Numbered from the stretch's first letter, positions 27,701 to 35,578 are shown. The stretch is DNA of 59,368 bases from an uncultured Clostridia bacterium (GCA_934481345.1 CAKSPF010000011.1:1-59368), one strand, 5' to 3'. Numbers and translations: made by a program. Notes: a model not told the origin generated them from the letters alone.

Positions 27701-29013
27701 TTCTTGATTCAAATATAATGATTAACAGCGGCAGGCTTTATTGGTACAGTGAAAACAATATTAATTACCGCGACCTGGACGGCGGAGATATCTGCAAGGT
27801 TTTCGACAGTGAGAGATATTCTCTTTGCGAGGGATTTTCAGTGTCGGAAAACAGCGGCAATATTGCAATTTTGTGGTCTTGCCCGGTTGAGGGCGGCGCG
27901 CAAATCAAGGGCGTGCTTTATAAGGACGGCGCATGGGGTGACATTATCGATGTGTCGTCAAACGACGGCTATTCAAAGTATCCGACCTGTGTTTTATCGG
28001 AAAACGGTACTATCCTCACCGCTTACACCACCGAGGCGGACAGCACATCATCTCTTTACACGCTCAGTTTAGAGCCATCGTATGATATTGAGGTTATGCC
28101 CGTTGACTATGTCGAAAGCAATATGAGCCTGAATTCCGATAATGAGTTTAATATGACAATCCGAAACAACGGCGAGCTGCCGATTGAGGGATATTCAATC
28201 AAGGTATATAATGCGCACGGCTCCGAGAACAACACACTCACCTTTAACGAAACACTGAAAGCCGGCGAAGAAAAAGAAGTGACGGCGGCATTTAAAACCG
28301 GCGACACACTAACAAAAGGAAAGATTAAAATAACTGCGGAAATCTTATCCGGCGAAGAATATAATTTTGATAATAATTCCGCTGAATTTGAGATAGGTCA
28401 TGCAGATATTGCCATAAGCGAAATTAACAGCTATGAGTTTTTGCCGACATCTGTTGCAGAGGTTATTGCGAAAAACAAAGGGTACTCTCCGGCTGACAAT
28501 ATAACTGTTGAACTTCATGCAGGCAGCGAGGACGGAGAAATTGTCGATACACAGTCGATAGAAAGCCTTGATGTCGGGGAAAGCAAAACTGTTTCGCTTG
28601 AATACAATCCTAAGGATTATGACAATACAAGGTGGTATATTACAATAAAAAGTGATACAGAAGATTTTTCACTCGGCAATAATACAGATTATTTTATTAA
28701 TGAATGTGCAACAGAATTTCCGGACTTTGAACATAAAGTTTTGAATTATGAATATGTGGATAATACGCTTTCTGTTAACTCTTATGCAATTAACAATACC
28801 GAAAAAGAAATTAGCGGAATTGTTTGTGTTGCAATTTATAAACAAAACGGAAGCCTAAAAAAACTATCTACACAAAGCTTTGCAGTTCCGGGATATTCCG
28901 ACACCGGCATAGATACATGGGTAAACGGCTATGAAAAGGAAGACAGTGACATTGTAAAAGTATTTGTATGGGATAGCTTAAATACATTACGGCCATTGGC
29001 AATAGCAAAATAA
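24751..29013 (+). CDS. large secreted leucine-rich-repeat (BspA-like) surface protein
   Basis: A 1420-residue secreted protein. A signal peptide (1 to about 29, ending ASA) is followed by BspA-type LRR_5 repeats of 23 residues (about 92-206, consensus SLTSVTIPDSVTSIG). A Lys/Thr-rich beta-rich region (about 245-720) comes next. Repeated strands then resemble a beta-propeller (about 755-1105), and two CARDB-like adhesion domains follow (about 1110-1310). The tail ends in VKVFVWDSLNTLRPLA, a C-terminal segment I have seen in extracellular Clostridia proteins. There is no LPxTG or SLH anchor. BspA-like LRRs usually mediate binding to host or matrix proteins. The gene sits alone between an attenuator-type leader and a strong terminator. 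Confidence 0.9.
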   Translation: MKKRGMSLLLAFCMLMSMFTALPITASAATSGQCGDNVYWTLDDNGTLTISGTGEMLNKSAPWKAKINSIKTVIIQNGITSISEYAFFDCIRLTSINIPNSVTSIGDSTFHSCTSLTSINIPDSVTSISDRSFYNCSSLTSVTIPDSVTSIGFATFYGCSSLTSVNIPSSVTSINGYAFYDCTSLTSVTIPDSVTSIGGYAFFECRSLKDVYYSGSAEQWNNIDMGSLNADLTGAAIHYNSKPRTVDKNKYNSSSTTGNAPVIKSAVVKSGIKSIDILKTSLNIDKNKDNKLYDIKLDIDWKGTAASNRAVYLTQGITDSKSAFIKYNSLTDSIENINLGALFEAGKPVYIIAVDKSSKELRSSTITTKLNIIGKKTDEVFETSKKGKFDFKLGKDIKFTIPEEAPILGGTELSWKLDFIPVTVAYSDNDTMSIAIGVENLVTEEKNGTIKFKNFNFARYKSAIDDYNNNLSKKYNKSTRTLEQLRNDTRMKQAKKLKKPLSMSMWDGKVLKSTGKGDSDFGIDCTGYAEIKRDKNGNWDYKNVHGYVDFEIKISYTYEGQVFIYTIPCYYTIGGELGAGLEANIYKFDLKNFRPVFSGTNQEKDDTDPTGLYFNSDVTLRLGAGVGVPHVATFGATGEGSLNLKMGLSEEVSEYMRVFLTAKAGYELVFLGKKLASKDDIVSLDKNKGVIYSTFPNDKDKSWIKSKTASLMSMNDLYSGYSAENVYGTENRGYQSDTNWYAEEPQLALMSADYSNKDLRLLADNIYPNAQPQITDINGTKVLIYTADNTERTAENRQMLVYSVYNEEAGTWSSPTPVCDDGTADFYPGISGEYIVWQNQKSVMPEELSLAEIGKQAEICIAKWNGNGFDEPTVLTDNDELDTLPRVAVNGDEVSVVWIKNSANDILGVDGKSSIVKRVYNGSWSSESVVKNELNAITDLSTGYKDNVLYTAYIHDSDGNISTISDREIYLIGSGETNVTNNEVLDSNIMINSGRLYWYSENNINYRDLDGGDICKVFDSERYSLCEGFSVSENSGNIAILWSCPVEGGAQIKGVLYKDGAWGDIIDVSSNDGYSKYPTCVLSENGTILTAYTTEADSTSSLYTLSLEPSYDIEVMPVDYVESNMSLNSDNEFNMTIRNNGELPIEGYSIKVYNAHGSENNTLTFNETLKAGEEKEVTAAFKTGDTLTKGKIKITAEILSGEEYNFDNNSAEFEIGHADIAISEINSYEFLPTSVAEVIAKNKGYSPADNITVELHAGSEDGEIVDTQSIESLDVGESKTVSLEYNPKDYDNTRWYITIKSDTEDFSLGNNTDYFINECATEFPDFEHKVLNYEYVDNTLSVNSYAINNTEKEISGIVCVAIYKQNGSLKKLSTQSFAVPGYSDTGIDTWVNGYEKEDSDIVKVFVWDSLNTLRPLAIAK
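25024..25368 (+). repeat. five tandem 69-bp repeats encoding LRR_5 units
   Basis: The phrase CTTACAAGC recurs at 25027, 25096, 25165, 25234 and 25303, exactly 69 bp apart. Each unit encodes one 23-residue leucine-rich repeat. High nucleotide identity suggests recent duplication or ongoing homogenisation, and makes copy-number change likely. Confidence 0.95.
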
Positions 29014-29037
29014 TTTCTTTGAGAGCCTATAAAAACC

Positions 29038-29079
29038 CCTGCGCATGCACTCCGAAAAGTGCATGCGCAGGAGTTTTTT
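29038..29079. terminator. strong bidirectional terminator between the LRR gene and obg
   Basis: A perfect 14-bp stem (29038-29051 with 29058-29071) with loop CCGAAA is flanked by TTTTTT on the right and AAAAA on the left, so it serves both converging genes. Confidence 0.95.
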
Positions 29080-29113
29080 AATTACCGCAAACCGTTACGA
29101 CAAAAGCTTTATA

Positions 29114-30391
29114 TTATTTTATATAGTCAAATTCCAGTTCATACATTCTTACGGGATCGCCCTCTTTTATACCGGCTTTATCGAGCGCCTTTATAACGCC
29201 TTTTTTCCTGAGTGCATTTTGGAAATACTGGAGCGACTCGTTATCTTCAAAATTTGTGGAGCCGAGCATACGCTTTATCCAGCTGCCTTCGACGACATAC
29301 ACACCGTTTTCTACGCTTACGGTAAACGGCTGCTCGTCCTTGAACGAAATAACTGTTGTTTCCGCCTCATCCTCATCATACAAGACCGGTATCGGGATGT
29401 CGTCAAGTATTGATGAAACATACATTATAAGCTCTTTTACGCCTTTATTTGACGCTGCGGAAATCTTAAACACTTTATAACCGCGGTTTTCCATTTCGGT
29501 GCAAAAGCCGTTAAAAATGCTTTCGTCATACATTACGTCCATCTTATTTGCAACGACTATCTGAGGTCTTTCGGCAAATGCCGGATTATAAGTTTTTAAT
29601 TCTTTATTTATCAGGTCAAAATCCTCTATCGGATTTCTGCCTTCTATGCCGGACGCGTCAACCACATGAAGAAGAAGTCTTGTTCTCTCCACATGGCGCA
29701 GAAATTCATGCCCAAGACCTACTCCTTCGCCTGCGCCCTCGATAAGTCCGGGAATATCCGCCATGACGAAGCTGTTGCCCTCTGCCGGGCGCACAACACC
29801 GAGATTAGGTTCAAGAGTAGTAAAGTGATAGTTCGCTATTTTTGGGCGCGCATCGCTCACCACGGACAAAAGAGTAGATTTACCGACATTCGGAAAGCCC
29901 ACAAGCCCGACATCTGCCAAAAGCTTAAGCTCAAGCTTTATTTTACGGCTTTCGCCCTCAATACCGCTTTTTGCAAAACGAGGTATCTGTCTGGTAGCCG
30001 TTGCAAAATGACTGTTGCCCCAGCCGCCGCTGCCGCCCTTTGCCGCCACAAATTCCTGTCCGACGGTTTTCATGTCGGCAATTATTCTGTCGCTTGTCAA
30101 ATCGCGTATAACCGTTCCGCACGGAACTTTTACCACAAGGTCTGAGCCGTTTTTGCCTGAACAGCGTGCCGCACGGCCGTCCTCGCCGTTTTGAGCCTTA
30201 TAATTCCTGCGGTATCTGAAATCGGCAAGTGTGCTGAGTTTGTCATCAGCCAAAAAAATTACATTGCCGCCGTTGCCGCCGTCACCGCCGTCCGGACCGC
30301 CTGCCGCAACATATTTTTCCCTGTGAAAGCTCACCAGTCCGTTGCCGCCGTTGCCGGCTTCTATATATATTTCCGCTGTATCTGTCAACAT
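29114..30391 (-). CDS. obgE: GTPase Obg
   Basis: Essential GTPase of 425 residues linked to 50S subunit assembly and stress responses. The Gly-rich Obg fold (1-158, with GGPDGGDGGNGG) precedes the G domain (GFPNVGKST, DIPGLIEGA, NKMD). The C-terminal OCT domain (about 345-425) carries the ISFKDEQPFTV and EGSWIKRMLGSTNF motifs. It closes the L21-Prp-L27-Obg group; a hairpin after rpmA partly separates it. Confidence 0.98.
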   Translation of the reverse strand: MLTDTAEIYIEAGNGGNGLVSFHREKYVAAGGPDGGDGGNGGNVIFLADDKLSTLADFRYRRNYKAQNGEDGRAARCSGKNGSDLVVKVPCGTVIRDLTSDRIIADMKTVGQEFVAAKGGSGGWGNSHFATATRQIPRFAKSGIEGESRKIKLELKLLADVGLVGFPNVGKSTLLSVVSDARPKIANYHFTTLEPNLGVVRPAEGNSFVMADIPGLIEGAGEGVGLGHEFLRHVERTRLLLHVVDASGIEGRNPIEDFDLINKELKTYNPAFAERPQIVVANKMDVMYDESIFNGFCTEMENRGYKVFKISAASNKGVKELIMYVSSILDDIPIPVLYDEDEAETTVISFKDEQPFTVSVENGVYVVEGSWIKRMLGSTNFEDNESLQYFQNALRKKGVIKALDKAGIKEGDPVRMYELEFDYIK

Positions 30392-30452
30392 GAAAACACC
30401 ACTTCCTTTGTATGCAGATTTATTATATGCATCTGCATATTTTTTAAAACTA

Positions 30453-30481
30453 AAAAATCCCGAGATTAACCCGGGATTTTT
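30453..30481 (-). terminator. hairpin between rpmA and obg
   Basis: AAAAATCCCG (30453-30462) and CGGGATTTTT (30472-30481) pair, giving a T tract in the minus-strand transcript. It probably lowers obg transcription relative to the ribosomal protein genes. Confidence 0.75.
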
Positions 30482-30496
30482 ATTAATATCAAAATA

Positions 30497-30781
30497 TTAC
30501 TGAGCAATTTCGTAAACGCTTACTCTCTTCTTATCCTTGCCGACTCTTTCAAATTTAACCTTACCGTCAACAACTGCAAAAAGTGTATCGTCACTGCCCT
30601 TTTTAACATTTACACCCGGATGGATTTTAGTACCTCTCTGTCTTACCAGAATGTTACCGGATGTAACAAACTGACCGTCGCCTTTTTTAACGCCAAGACG
30701 CTTGGACTCACTGTCACGTCCGTTCTTGGTACTACCCATACCTTTTTTATGTGCAAACAACTGAATGTTTAAGCTAAACAT
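30497..30781 (-). CDS. rpmA: 50S ribosomal protein L27 with cleavable N-terminal extension
   Basis: Ribosomal protein L27 (94 residues), which reaches the peptidyl-transferase centre. The N-terminus MFSLNIQLFAHKKG carries the Firmicutes extension that must be removed by the Prp protease before the conserved AHKKG end is functional. The adjacent prp gene provides that protease. The core GSTKNGRDSESKRLGVKKGDGQ and RQRGTKIHPG motifs are intact. Confidence 0.98.
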   Translation of the reverse strand: MFSLNIQLFAHKKGMGSTKNGRDSESKRLGVKKGDGQFVTSGNILVRQRGTKIHPGVNVKKGSDDTLFAVVDGKVKFERVGKDKKRVSVYEIAQ

Positions 30782-30784
30782 GAA

Positions 30785-31117
30785 TTACACCTCCAATTCG
30801 GTTAACAATATATTGCCAGAATACTGCTTTTGCAAATCACACAAAAACAAATACATCGACTCCAGCAAAATGTTTATGTTCTTTCTGTTATCATCATCTA
30901 AATCATCAGGCAATACAAAAAACAAATATCCGTCATCGGTTTCATACCCGAAATTTATACCGAGCACTTTTTCTATGCCGTTTAACGCCATAAACACAAC
31001 CGACGAAACAGAAGCGCACACAATGTCGCTCCCGGCTTCTTTAAAGCCTGTATGCCCAGACAGCTCTGCTTTGATGATATTACCCGAGCCATCCCGAAAA
31101 ATTTTAATCTCAGTCAT
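30785..31117 (-). CDS. prp: ribosomal-processing cysteine protease Prp
   Basis: A 110-residue protease that removes the N-terminal extension of L27. The catalytic His lies in LSGHTGFKEAG (His near 21) and the catalytic Cys in GSDIVCASVSSV (Cys near 33), spaced as in the family. It sits between rplU and rpmA, 2-3 bp from each, the standard order in Firmicutes. It may also handle phage proteins with similar cleavage sites, which is family knowledge. Confidence 0.96.
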   Translation of the reverse strand: MTEIKIFRDGSGNIIKAELSGHTGFKEAGSDIVCASVSSVVFMALNGIEKVLGINFGYETDDGYLFFVLPDDLDDDNRKNINILLESMYLFLCDLQKQYSGNILLTELEV

Positions 31118-31119
31118 AA

Positions 31120-31428
31120 TTACGCATTGATTTTTTCAATCTGAACTTTTGTAAATGCCTGTCTGTGACCTTGCTTGCATTTTTCGCCTTTTTTCGGTTT
31201 GTACTTAAACACGATAATCTTCTTGTTCTTGCCCTGTGCGAGAACCTTAGCGTCAACGCTTGCACCCTCAACAACCGGTGTGCCGAACACAGCCTTATCG
31301 CCGCCTACAGCCAAAACCTTATCAAACTTAACAGCGTCGCCCTCAGCGCCGGCTACCTTCTCGATGAAAACAACATCACCTTCGGAAACCTTGTACTGCT
31401 TGCCGCCTGTTTCAATAATTGCATACAT
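31120..31428 (-). CDS. rplU: 50S ribosomal protein L21
   Basis: Ribosomal protein L21 of 102 residues that binds 23S rRNA. MYAIIETGGKQYKVSEGD at the start and the C-terminal KYKPKKGEKCKQGHRQ are characteristic. ATG 31428 is chosen over an upstream in-frame start at 31449 because the AAGGAGG ribosome binding site lies between them. First gene of the operon, with a short structured leader. Confidence 0.98.
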   Translation of the reverse strand: MYAIIETGGKQYKVSEGDVVFIEKVAGAEGDAVKFDKVLAVGGDKAVFGTPVVEGASVDAKVLAQGKNKKIIVFKYKPKKGEKCKQGHRQAFTKVQIEKINA

Positions 31429-31515
31429 TATATGAAGCACCTCCTTCATCCAATCTCGCTATATATGGTATTTGCTTTAAAAATGCAAATTTGATGACCA
31501 TACCTATGCGGTTAC
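31429..31515 (-). promoter_or_regulatory. candidate L21 leader
   Basis: The roughly 87-nt leader contains TTTGC/GCAAA and, outside it, GGTAT/ATACC pairing with a bulge. L21 leaders that bind the ribosomal protein for autoregulation are known upstream of rplU in Firmicutes; identity with that class is not proved from the sequence alone. Confidence 0.45.
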
Positions 31516-31521
31516 CATAAA

Positions 31522-31550
31522 ATTATAACACAATGCAATACATGTGTCAA
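31522..31550 (-). promoter_or_regulatory. consensus SigA promoter of rplU-prp-rpmA-obg
   Basis: Minus-strand TTGACA (31545-31550) and TATAAT (31522-31527) with exactly 17 bp between: a perfect match. Confidence 0.93.
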
Positions 31551-31569
31551 CTGTTTTTTTACTTTTTTT

Positions 31570-31619
31570 CAAAATGCAAAACCGGACCAAAACTACGGCA
31601 ATACCGCTGTCTTGATCCG
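31570..31619 (-). terminator. hairpin terminator after the SCP2-like gene
   Basis: On the minus strand CGGATCAA (31619-31612) pairs with TTGGTCCG (31590-31583), with an inner CGGT/GCCG stem, followed by an interrupted T tract. It separates this gene from the L21 promoter. Confidence 0.55.
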
Positions 31620-31649
31620 TTTTTTTATCATCGTGATATAATAAACCGA

Positions 31650-32201
31650 TTATTTTGTATCTTTTGCAGAAGTCTTTTTTGCAGAAGCTTTTTTGATTTC
31701 TGCCTTAGTTTCTGTCTTTGTTTCCGGCTTATCTGCCGCTTTTTCAACCGGCTTTGCTTCCGGTTTTGTTTCCTTTTTTTCGCTTGTCTTAGAAGCGGTT
31801 TTGGCAGTTTTTGATTCGGCTTTTACTGCCGTTTTCGCTGTCTTTGCCTTTGGTTTGGAAGCAGCTTTTTTTGCCGGCTTTTCTATAGCGTCAATTACTT
31901 CCTTTATGTGTGCCTCATTACCTTCTATAAGCACCTTGCCGCCAGATACGGCATTATCGACATCAAGCTTTTTATCGATAATTTTTTCAAAATCGGATGC
32001 ATTCAAAGTAATCATGGCTGTGTGATCGTGATAGTCATATGGTTCTACCGTAAAAATGTCATTGATATATGCAATGTAGAATGCTCCTCCGCAGTCATCA
32101 TCCGTCATGTTTACCTGAATTGCAAAGCTTTCTTTAAGAGCGGATGTTTTAACCTTATCCAGCTTCTTTTTAAGCTTTTCAAATTTTGTGATAAACTCCA
32201 T
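31650..32201 (-). CDS. SCP2-like domain protein with Lys/Ala-rich tail
   Basis: A 183-residue protein of two unequal halves. Residues 1 to about 105 look like a small SCP-2 sterol-transfer-like alpha/beta domain: strands around FAIQVNMTDDDCGGAFYIAY, TAMITLNASDFEKIIDKKL and the typical SGGKVLIEGNEA loop. Residues about 108-183 are almost only Lys, Ala, Thr, Glu, Ser and Pro, like a histone-H1-type or PAKKA tail, and are probably disordered and able to bind nucleic acid or polyphosphate. The ATG at 32201 is 9 nt after AAAGGA; a TTG at 32210 is less likely. It has a perfect promoter, so expression should be high. Confidence 0.75.
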   Translation of the reverse strand: MEFITKFEKLKKKLDKVKTSALKESFAIQVNMTDDDCGGAFYIAYINDIFTVEPYDYHDHTAMITLNASDFEKIIDKKLDVDNAVSGGKVLIEGNEAHIKEVIDAIEKPAKKAASKPKAKTAKTAVKAESKTAKTASKTSEKKETKPEAKPVEKAADKPETKTETKAEIKKASAKKTSAKDTK

Positions 32202-32269
32202 AAATATCAATCCTTTCCATTAGTGCAAAATCAGATTTACCCACTGAAATAGCCTATGAACTTGCACAA

Positions 32270-32298
32270 ATTATACTCTATTTTTTCGTTATTGTCAA
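32270..32298 (-). promoter_or_regulatory. consensus SigA promoter of the SCP2-like gene
   Basis: Minus-strand TTGACA (32293-32298) and TATAAT (32270-32275) with a 17-bp spacer. Confidence 0.93.
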
Positions 32299-32388
32299 CA
32301 AATTTTTTTGTCGACTATTGTTTTTACCCAAAAAACCTGTCAAAAGCTTTTTAAATGTGTGTAAAACCCAAAAAAACCTACACAATTC

Positions 32389-32417
32389 TTGCAAAATAAA
32401 TATAAATTTGTTATAAT
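32389..32417 (+). promoter_or_regulatory. SigA promoter of the rseC-like/ATPase/oxidoreductase operon
   Basis: TTGCAA (32389-32394) and TATAAT (32412-32417) with a 17-bp spacer, about 45 nt before the first gene. Confidence 0.75.
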
Positions 32418-32462
32418 AAATGAAATTAATATTTTAGTATAATTGCTTTGAGGTGCATATTC

Positions 32463-32864
32463 ATGACGGAGCATGGAATTGTCGTAAATACCGACGGCAG
32501 ATTTGCAAATGTAAAAGTAAAGCGTCATTCCGCCTGCGGTCACGACTGCGGAGAGTGCAGACTGTGCAGCATACCCGACCGTGAAATAAAGGTCACAAAT
32601 ACCGTCGGTGCGAAAACCGGCGATACGGTAGTTATAGGAGCATCTTCGGCGCGGATTTTACGCATTGCATTTATTATGTATATTTTACCGATTATAGGCG
32701 CTGCGGTTTTCGGGGCTGTATCTGCCATGATTTTTGAAAGCAAGCTTGTCACAGTTCTATCTGTTGCGGCATGGATTGTACTTTGGATTATATATATAAG
32801 GCGCTTAAGCGGACGCTTTGCCGAAACAAGCGAAATTCTGGAGGTTGTTTATGAAAAGAATTAA
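32463..32864 (+). CDS. RseC/MucC family membrane protein
   Basis: A 133-residue membrane protein of the SoxR-reducing-system RseC family. Four cysteines (C25, C29, C32, C35; pattern Cx3Cx2Cx2C) precede two hydrophobic segments (about 60-82 and 87-108). RseC proteins are usually encoded with Rnf electron-transport genes, which are absent here. ATG 32463 follows GAGGTG. It overlaps the next gene by 14 nt, so the two are coupled. A redox or iron-sulfur role for the following ferredoxin-linked enzyme is an inference from the neighbourhood. Confidence 0.85.
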   Translation: MTEHGIVVNTDGRFANVKVKRHSACGHDCGECRLCSIPDREIKVTNTVGAKTGDTVVIGASSARILRIAFIMYILPIIGAAVFGAVSAMIFESKLVTVLSVAAWIVLWIIYIRRLSGRFAETSEILEVVYEKN

Positions 32865-33522
32865 CATTTTGACGGGACACTACGGAAGCGGCAAAACAGA
32901 AATCGCCATAAATTTTGCACTGGATCTGAAAAAACAGTTTAACGACGTTGTAATATGCGACATGGATATAGTCAATCCGTATTTCAGAACAAGCGACGCA
33001 AAAGACTATCTGACAAAAAAAGGCATACGCGTCATAGCACCGGATTATGCATGTACAAATGTAGATATTCCCGTACTTCCGGGTGACATAGTTTCGGTAT
33101 TTGACAACAAAAATGTTCATGCCGTACTCGACATAGGCGGCGATGACGACGGTGCCGTTGCACTCGGCAGATATTTTAACTACCTCAAAGATGAAGACTA
33201 CGATATGTTTTTCGTGCTCAACACCCTGCGTCCGCTTACGGCGGATATAGACGACATCAAAGCGCTGTATGCGGATATTGAGCTTATGTCGCGCATTAAA
33301 ATCACCGGCATTATAGACAACACGAATCTTTCTTATCTTACCGAGCCCGGACACCTTAACAAAAGCCTGGAGCTTGCCGAAAAATTATCACGCGAGCTCA
33401 GCGTTCCGCTCTCATATATAACAGGCACAGAAGATATAATATCCGAACTGCCTGAAAAATATAAAAAAGCTGCTTTCAAACTGGATTTATTTATGAATCT
33501 ACCGTTTGACGCACTTGCTTAA
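32851..33522 (+). CDS. MinD/CobQ-like P-loop ATPase
   Basis: A 223-residue soluble ATPase of the SIMIBI class (CobQ/CobB/MinD/ParA). The P-loop is GHYGSGKTE, followed by CDMDIVNPYFRTS as the deviant Walker A' and switch region, then AVLDIGGDDDG, and TGIIDNTNLS in the guanine/adenine specificity position. Relatives include metal-cluster maturation factors. It starts inside the rseC-like gene at ATG 32851 after GGAGG, and is followed by the ferredoxin subunit of the oxidoreductase 17 bp later. A role in assembling or inserting the Fe-S clusters of that complex is plausible but not shown. Confidence 0.85.
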   Translation: MKRINILTGHYGSGKTEIAINFALDLKKQFNDVVICDMDIVNPYFRTSDAKDYLTKKGIRVIAPDYACTNVDIPVLPGDIVSVFDNKNVHAVLDIGGDDDGAVALGRYFNYLKDEDYDMFFVLNTLRPLTADIDDIKALYADIELMSRIKITGIIDNTNLSYLTEPGHLNKSLELAEKLSRELSVPLSYITGTEDIISELPEKYKKAAFKLDLFMNLPFDALA

Positions 33523-33539
33523 AATAAGGAGGCATCATT

Positions 33540-33746
33540 ATGGCAAAAGTAACTTTTAATGAGGACAGATGCAAGGGATGTATGCTATGCACCACTGTTT
33601 GTCCTAAAAAAATTGTTGTAATGGCAACAGACAGAATAAACGCAAAAGGTTTTAACCCGGCAACTGTTATTGAAACAGACAAATGTATTGGCTGTGCCTT
33701 CTGTGCAACCATTTGCCCCGATTGCGTAATAGAAGTTGAAAGATAG
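33540..33746 (+). CDS. korD: 2-oxoacid:ferredoxin oxidoreductase, ferredoxin-like delta subunit
   Basis: A 68-residue 2[4Fe-4S] subunit. Two cluster motifs, CKGCMLCTTVCP and CIGCAFCATICP, carry electrons from the catalytic subunits to free ferredoxin. It precedes the alpha, beta and gamma genes with 11-bp spacing and an AAGGAGG ribosome binding site, the usual order for VOR/KOR-type enzymes in Clostridia. Confidence 0.95.
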   Translation: MAKVTFNEDRCKGCMLCTTVCPKKIVVMATDRINAKGFNPATVIETDKCIGCAFCATICPDCVIEVER

Positions 33747-33757
33747 GAGGTTTTTAC

Positions 33758-34828
33758 ATGTCTGACAAAGTTTTAATGAAAGGTAACGAAGCACTCGCCG
33801 AAGCGGCTATACGCTCAGGCTGCCGATACTTTTTCGGCTACCCTATCACACCGCAGACTGAGGTTTCGGCCTATATGGCAAAGAAAATGCCCAAAATCGG
33901 CGGAACATTTCTGCAGGCGGAAAGCGAGGTTGCCGCAATAAACATGGTTTACGGCGCAGGCGGCGCAGGAGCCCGTGTTATGACAAGCTCATCAAGCCCC
34001 GGAATAAGCTTAAAGCAGGAAGGAATTTCCTACATAGCCGGAGCTGACGTTCCGTGCGTTATAGTAAACATTGTAAGAGGCGGCCCGGGACTCGGCGGTA
34101 TCCAGCCGGCACAGTCCGACTACTACCAGGCTGTAAAGGGCGGCGGACACGGTGACTATCACCTGGTTGTTCTTGCCCCAAGCTCCATTCAGGAAATGGT
34201 AGACCTCACAAGCGACGCTTTTGATATAGGCGACAAATACAGATGCCCGGTTATGATTATGGGCGACGGTATGCTCGGTCAAATGATGGAGCCCGTTGAG
34301 TTCAAAGATACAGACGTATCATCACTGCCCGAAAAGCCGTGGGCAACCACAGGCACCGGCATGAAGCGCAAAAGAAACATCATAAATTCACTTTTTATAG
34401 ACCCGAAGGATCTTGAAGATCTTGTTATGGAACGCGAGAAAAAGTATGCTGAAATAACCAAAAACGAGGTAAGATACGAATCAGTAAATGCAGAGGACGC
34501 CGACATAGTTCTTGTAGCATACGGTACGACATCAAGAATTGCAAAAACAGCTATGGCAAAAGCAAAGGAACTCGGAATAAATGTAGGTATAATAAGACCT
34601 ATAACGCTTTGGCCGTTCCCGTATGAAGCATTTGAAAAGGCTCTTTGCGGCGGAAAGAAAAAATCATTCCTCACCGTAGAAATGAGCACAGGTCAGATGC
34701 TCGATGACGTTAAAATCGCAGTAAACGGCAGAGCCGACGTACACTTCTACGGAAGAACGGGCGGAATAGTTCCTACCCCGAACGAAATACTTGATAAAAT
34801 AAAAGAAATTGCCGGAGGTGACAGATAA
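33758..34828 (+). CDS. korA: 2-oxoacid:ferredoxin oxidoreductase, alpha subunit
   Basis: A 356-residue pyrimidine-domain subunit of a 2-oxoacid:ferredoxin oxidoreductase (KOR/VOR type). It oxidatively decarboxylates 2-oxoglutarate or branched 2-oxoacids to acyl-CoA, reducing ferredoxin. LMKGNEALAEAAIRSGCRYFFGYPITPQTE at the N-terminus and SSSPGISLKQEG are typical. Databases often name this form 3-methyl-2-oxobutanoate dehydrogenase VorB; the substrate cannot be fixed from sequence. The stop overlaps the next start by one base. Confidence 0.93.
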   Translation: MSDKVLMKGNEALAEAAIRSGCRYFFGYPITPQTEVSAYMAKKMPKIGGTFLQAESEVAAINMVYGAGGAGARVMTSSSSPGISLKQEGISYIAGADVPCVIVNIVRGGPGLGGIQPAQSDYYQAVKGGGHGDYHLVVLAPSSIQEMVDLTSDAFDIGDKYRCPVMIMGDGMLGQMMEPVEFKDTDVSSLPEKPWATTGTGMKRKRNIINSLFIDPKDLEDLVMEREKKYAEITKNEVRYESVNAEDADIVLVAYGTTSRIAKTAMAKAKELGINVGIIRPITLWPFPYEAFEKALCGGKKKSFLTVEMSTGQMLDDVKIAVNGRADVHFYGRTGGIVPTPNEILDKIKEIAGGDR

Positions 34829-35577
34829 TGGAAAAGGTATTTTCAAGACCTCATTCACTTACAGACGTACCGCTTCACTACTGCCCCGGATGTCCGCACG
34901 GTATTGTTCACCGTTTGGTTGCGGAGGTAATAGACGAGCTTGGCATTGAAGGAAGCACCATAGGTGTAGCGCCGGTCGGTTGCAGCGTATTTGCTTACAA
35001 TTATTTTGAGTGTGACATGCAGGAGGCGGCACACGGACGTGCTCCGGCAGTTGCTACCGGTATAAAAAGAGTTCATCCCGATAAAACAGTTTTCACTTAC
35101 CAGGGCGACGGCGACCTCGCGGCTATAGGTACTGCAGAAACGGTACACGCGGCAGCAAGAGGCGAAAACATATCCGTGATTTTCATCAACAATGCTATTT
35201 ACGGAATGACAGGCGGTCAGATGGCTCCTACTACACTTTTGGGTCAGGTAACTCAGACAACGCCTTACGGCAGAGATGTAAAGAGAAACGGCAATCCGAT
35301 AAGAGTAAGCGAAATGCTCTCCACGCTGGACGGCCCGAGCTACATCGAAAGAGTAACCGTAGATACAATTCCGCATATAAAAGCTGCTAAAGCGGCAATC
35401 AAAAAATCGTTTGAGATGCAGCTTGCAGGCAAAGGCTTCTCGCTTATAGAGGTTGTTTCGACCTGTCCTACAAACTGGGGAATGTCGCCTATCGAAGCTT
35501 TTGAATGGATGAGGGAAAACATGCTTAAGCAGTACCCTCTCGGCGTATACAAGGATATAACAAAGGAGGATAAGTAA
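34828..35577 (+). CDS. korB: 2-oxoacid:ferredoxin oxidoreductase, TPP-binding beta subunit
   Basis: A 249-residue thiamine-pyrophosphate-binding subunit. YCPGCPHGIVHRL at the start (cluster/TPP proximal), GDGDLAAIGTAE with the later FINNAIYGMTGGQ completes the GDG-N-N TPP motif. It pairs with the alpha subunit to form the active site. Encoded between alpha and gamma with no gap. Confidence 0.95.
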   Translation: MEKVFSRPHSLTDVPLHYCPGCPHGIVHRLVAEVIDELGIEGSTIGVAPVGCSVFAYNYFECDMQEAAHGRAPAVATGIKRVHPDKTVFTYQGDGDLAAIGTAETVHAAARGENISVIFINNAIYGMTGGQMAPTTLLGQVTQTTPYGRDVKRNGNPIRVSEMLSTLDGPSYIERVTVDTIPHIKAAKAAIKKSFEMQLAGKGFSLIEVVSTCPTNWGMSPIEAFEWMRENMLKQYPLGVYKDITKEDK

Positions 35578-35578
35578 T

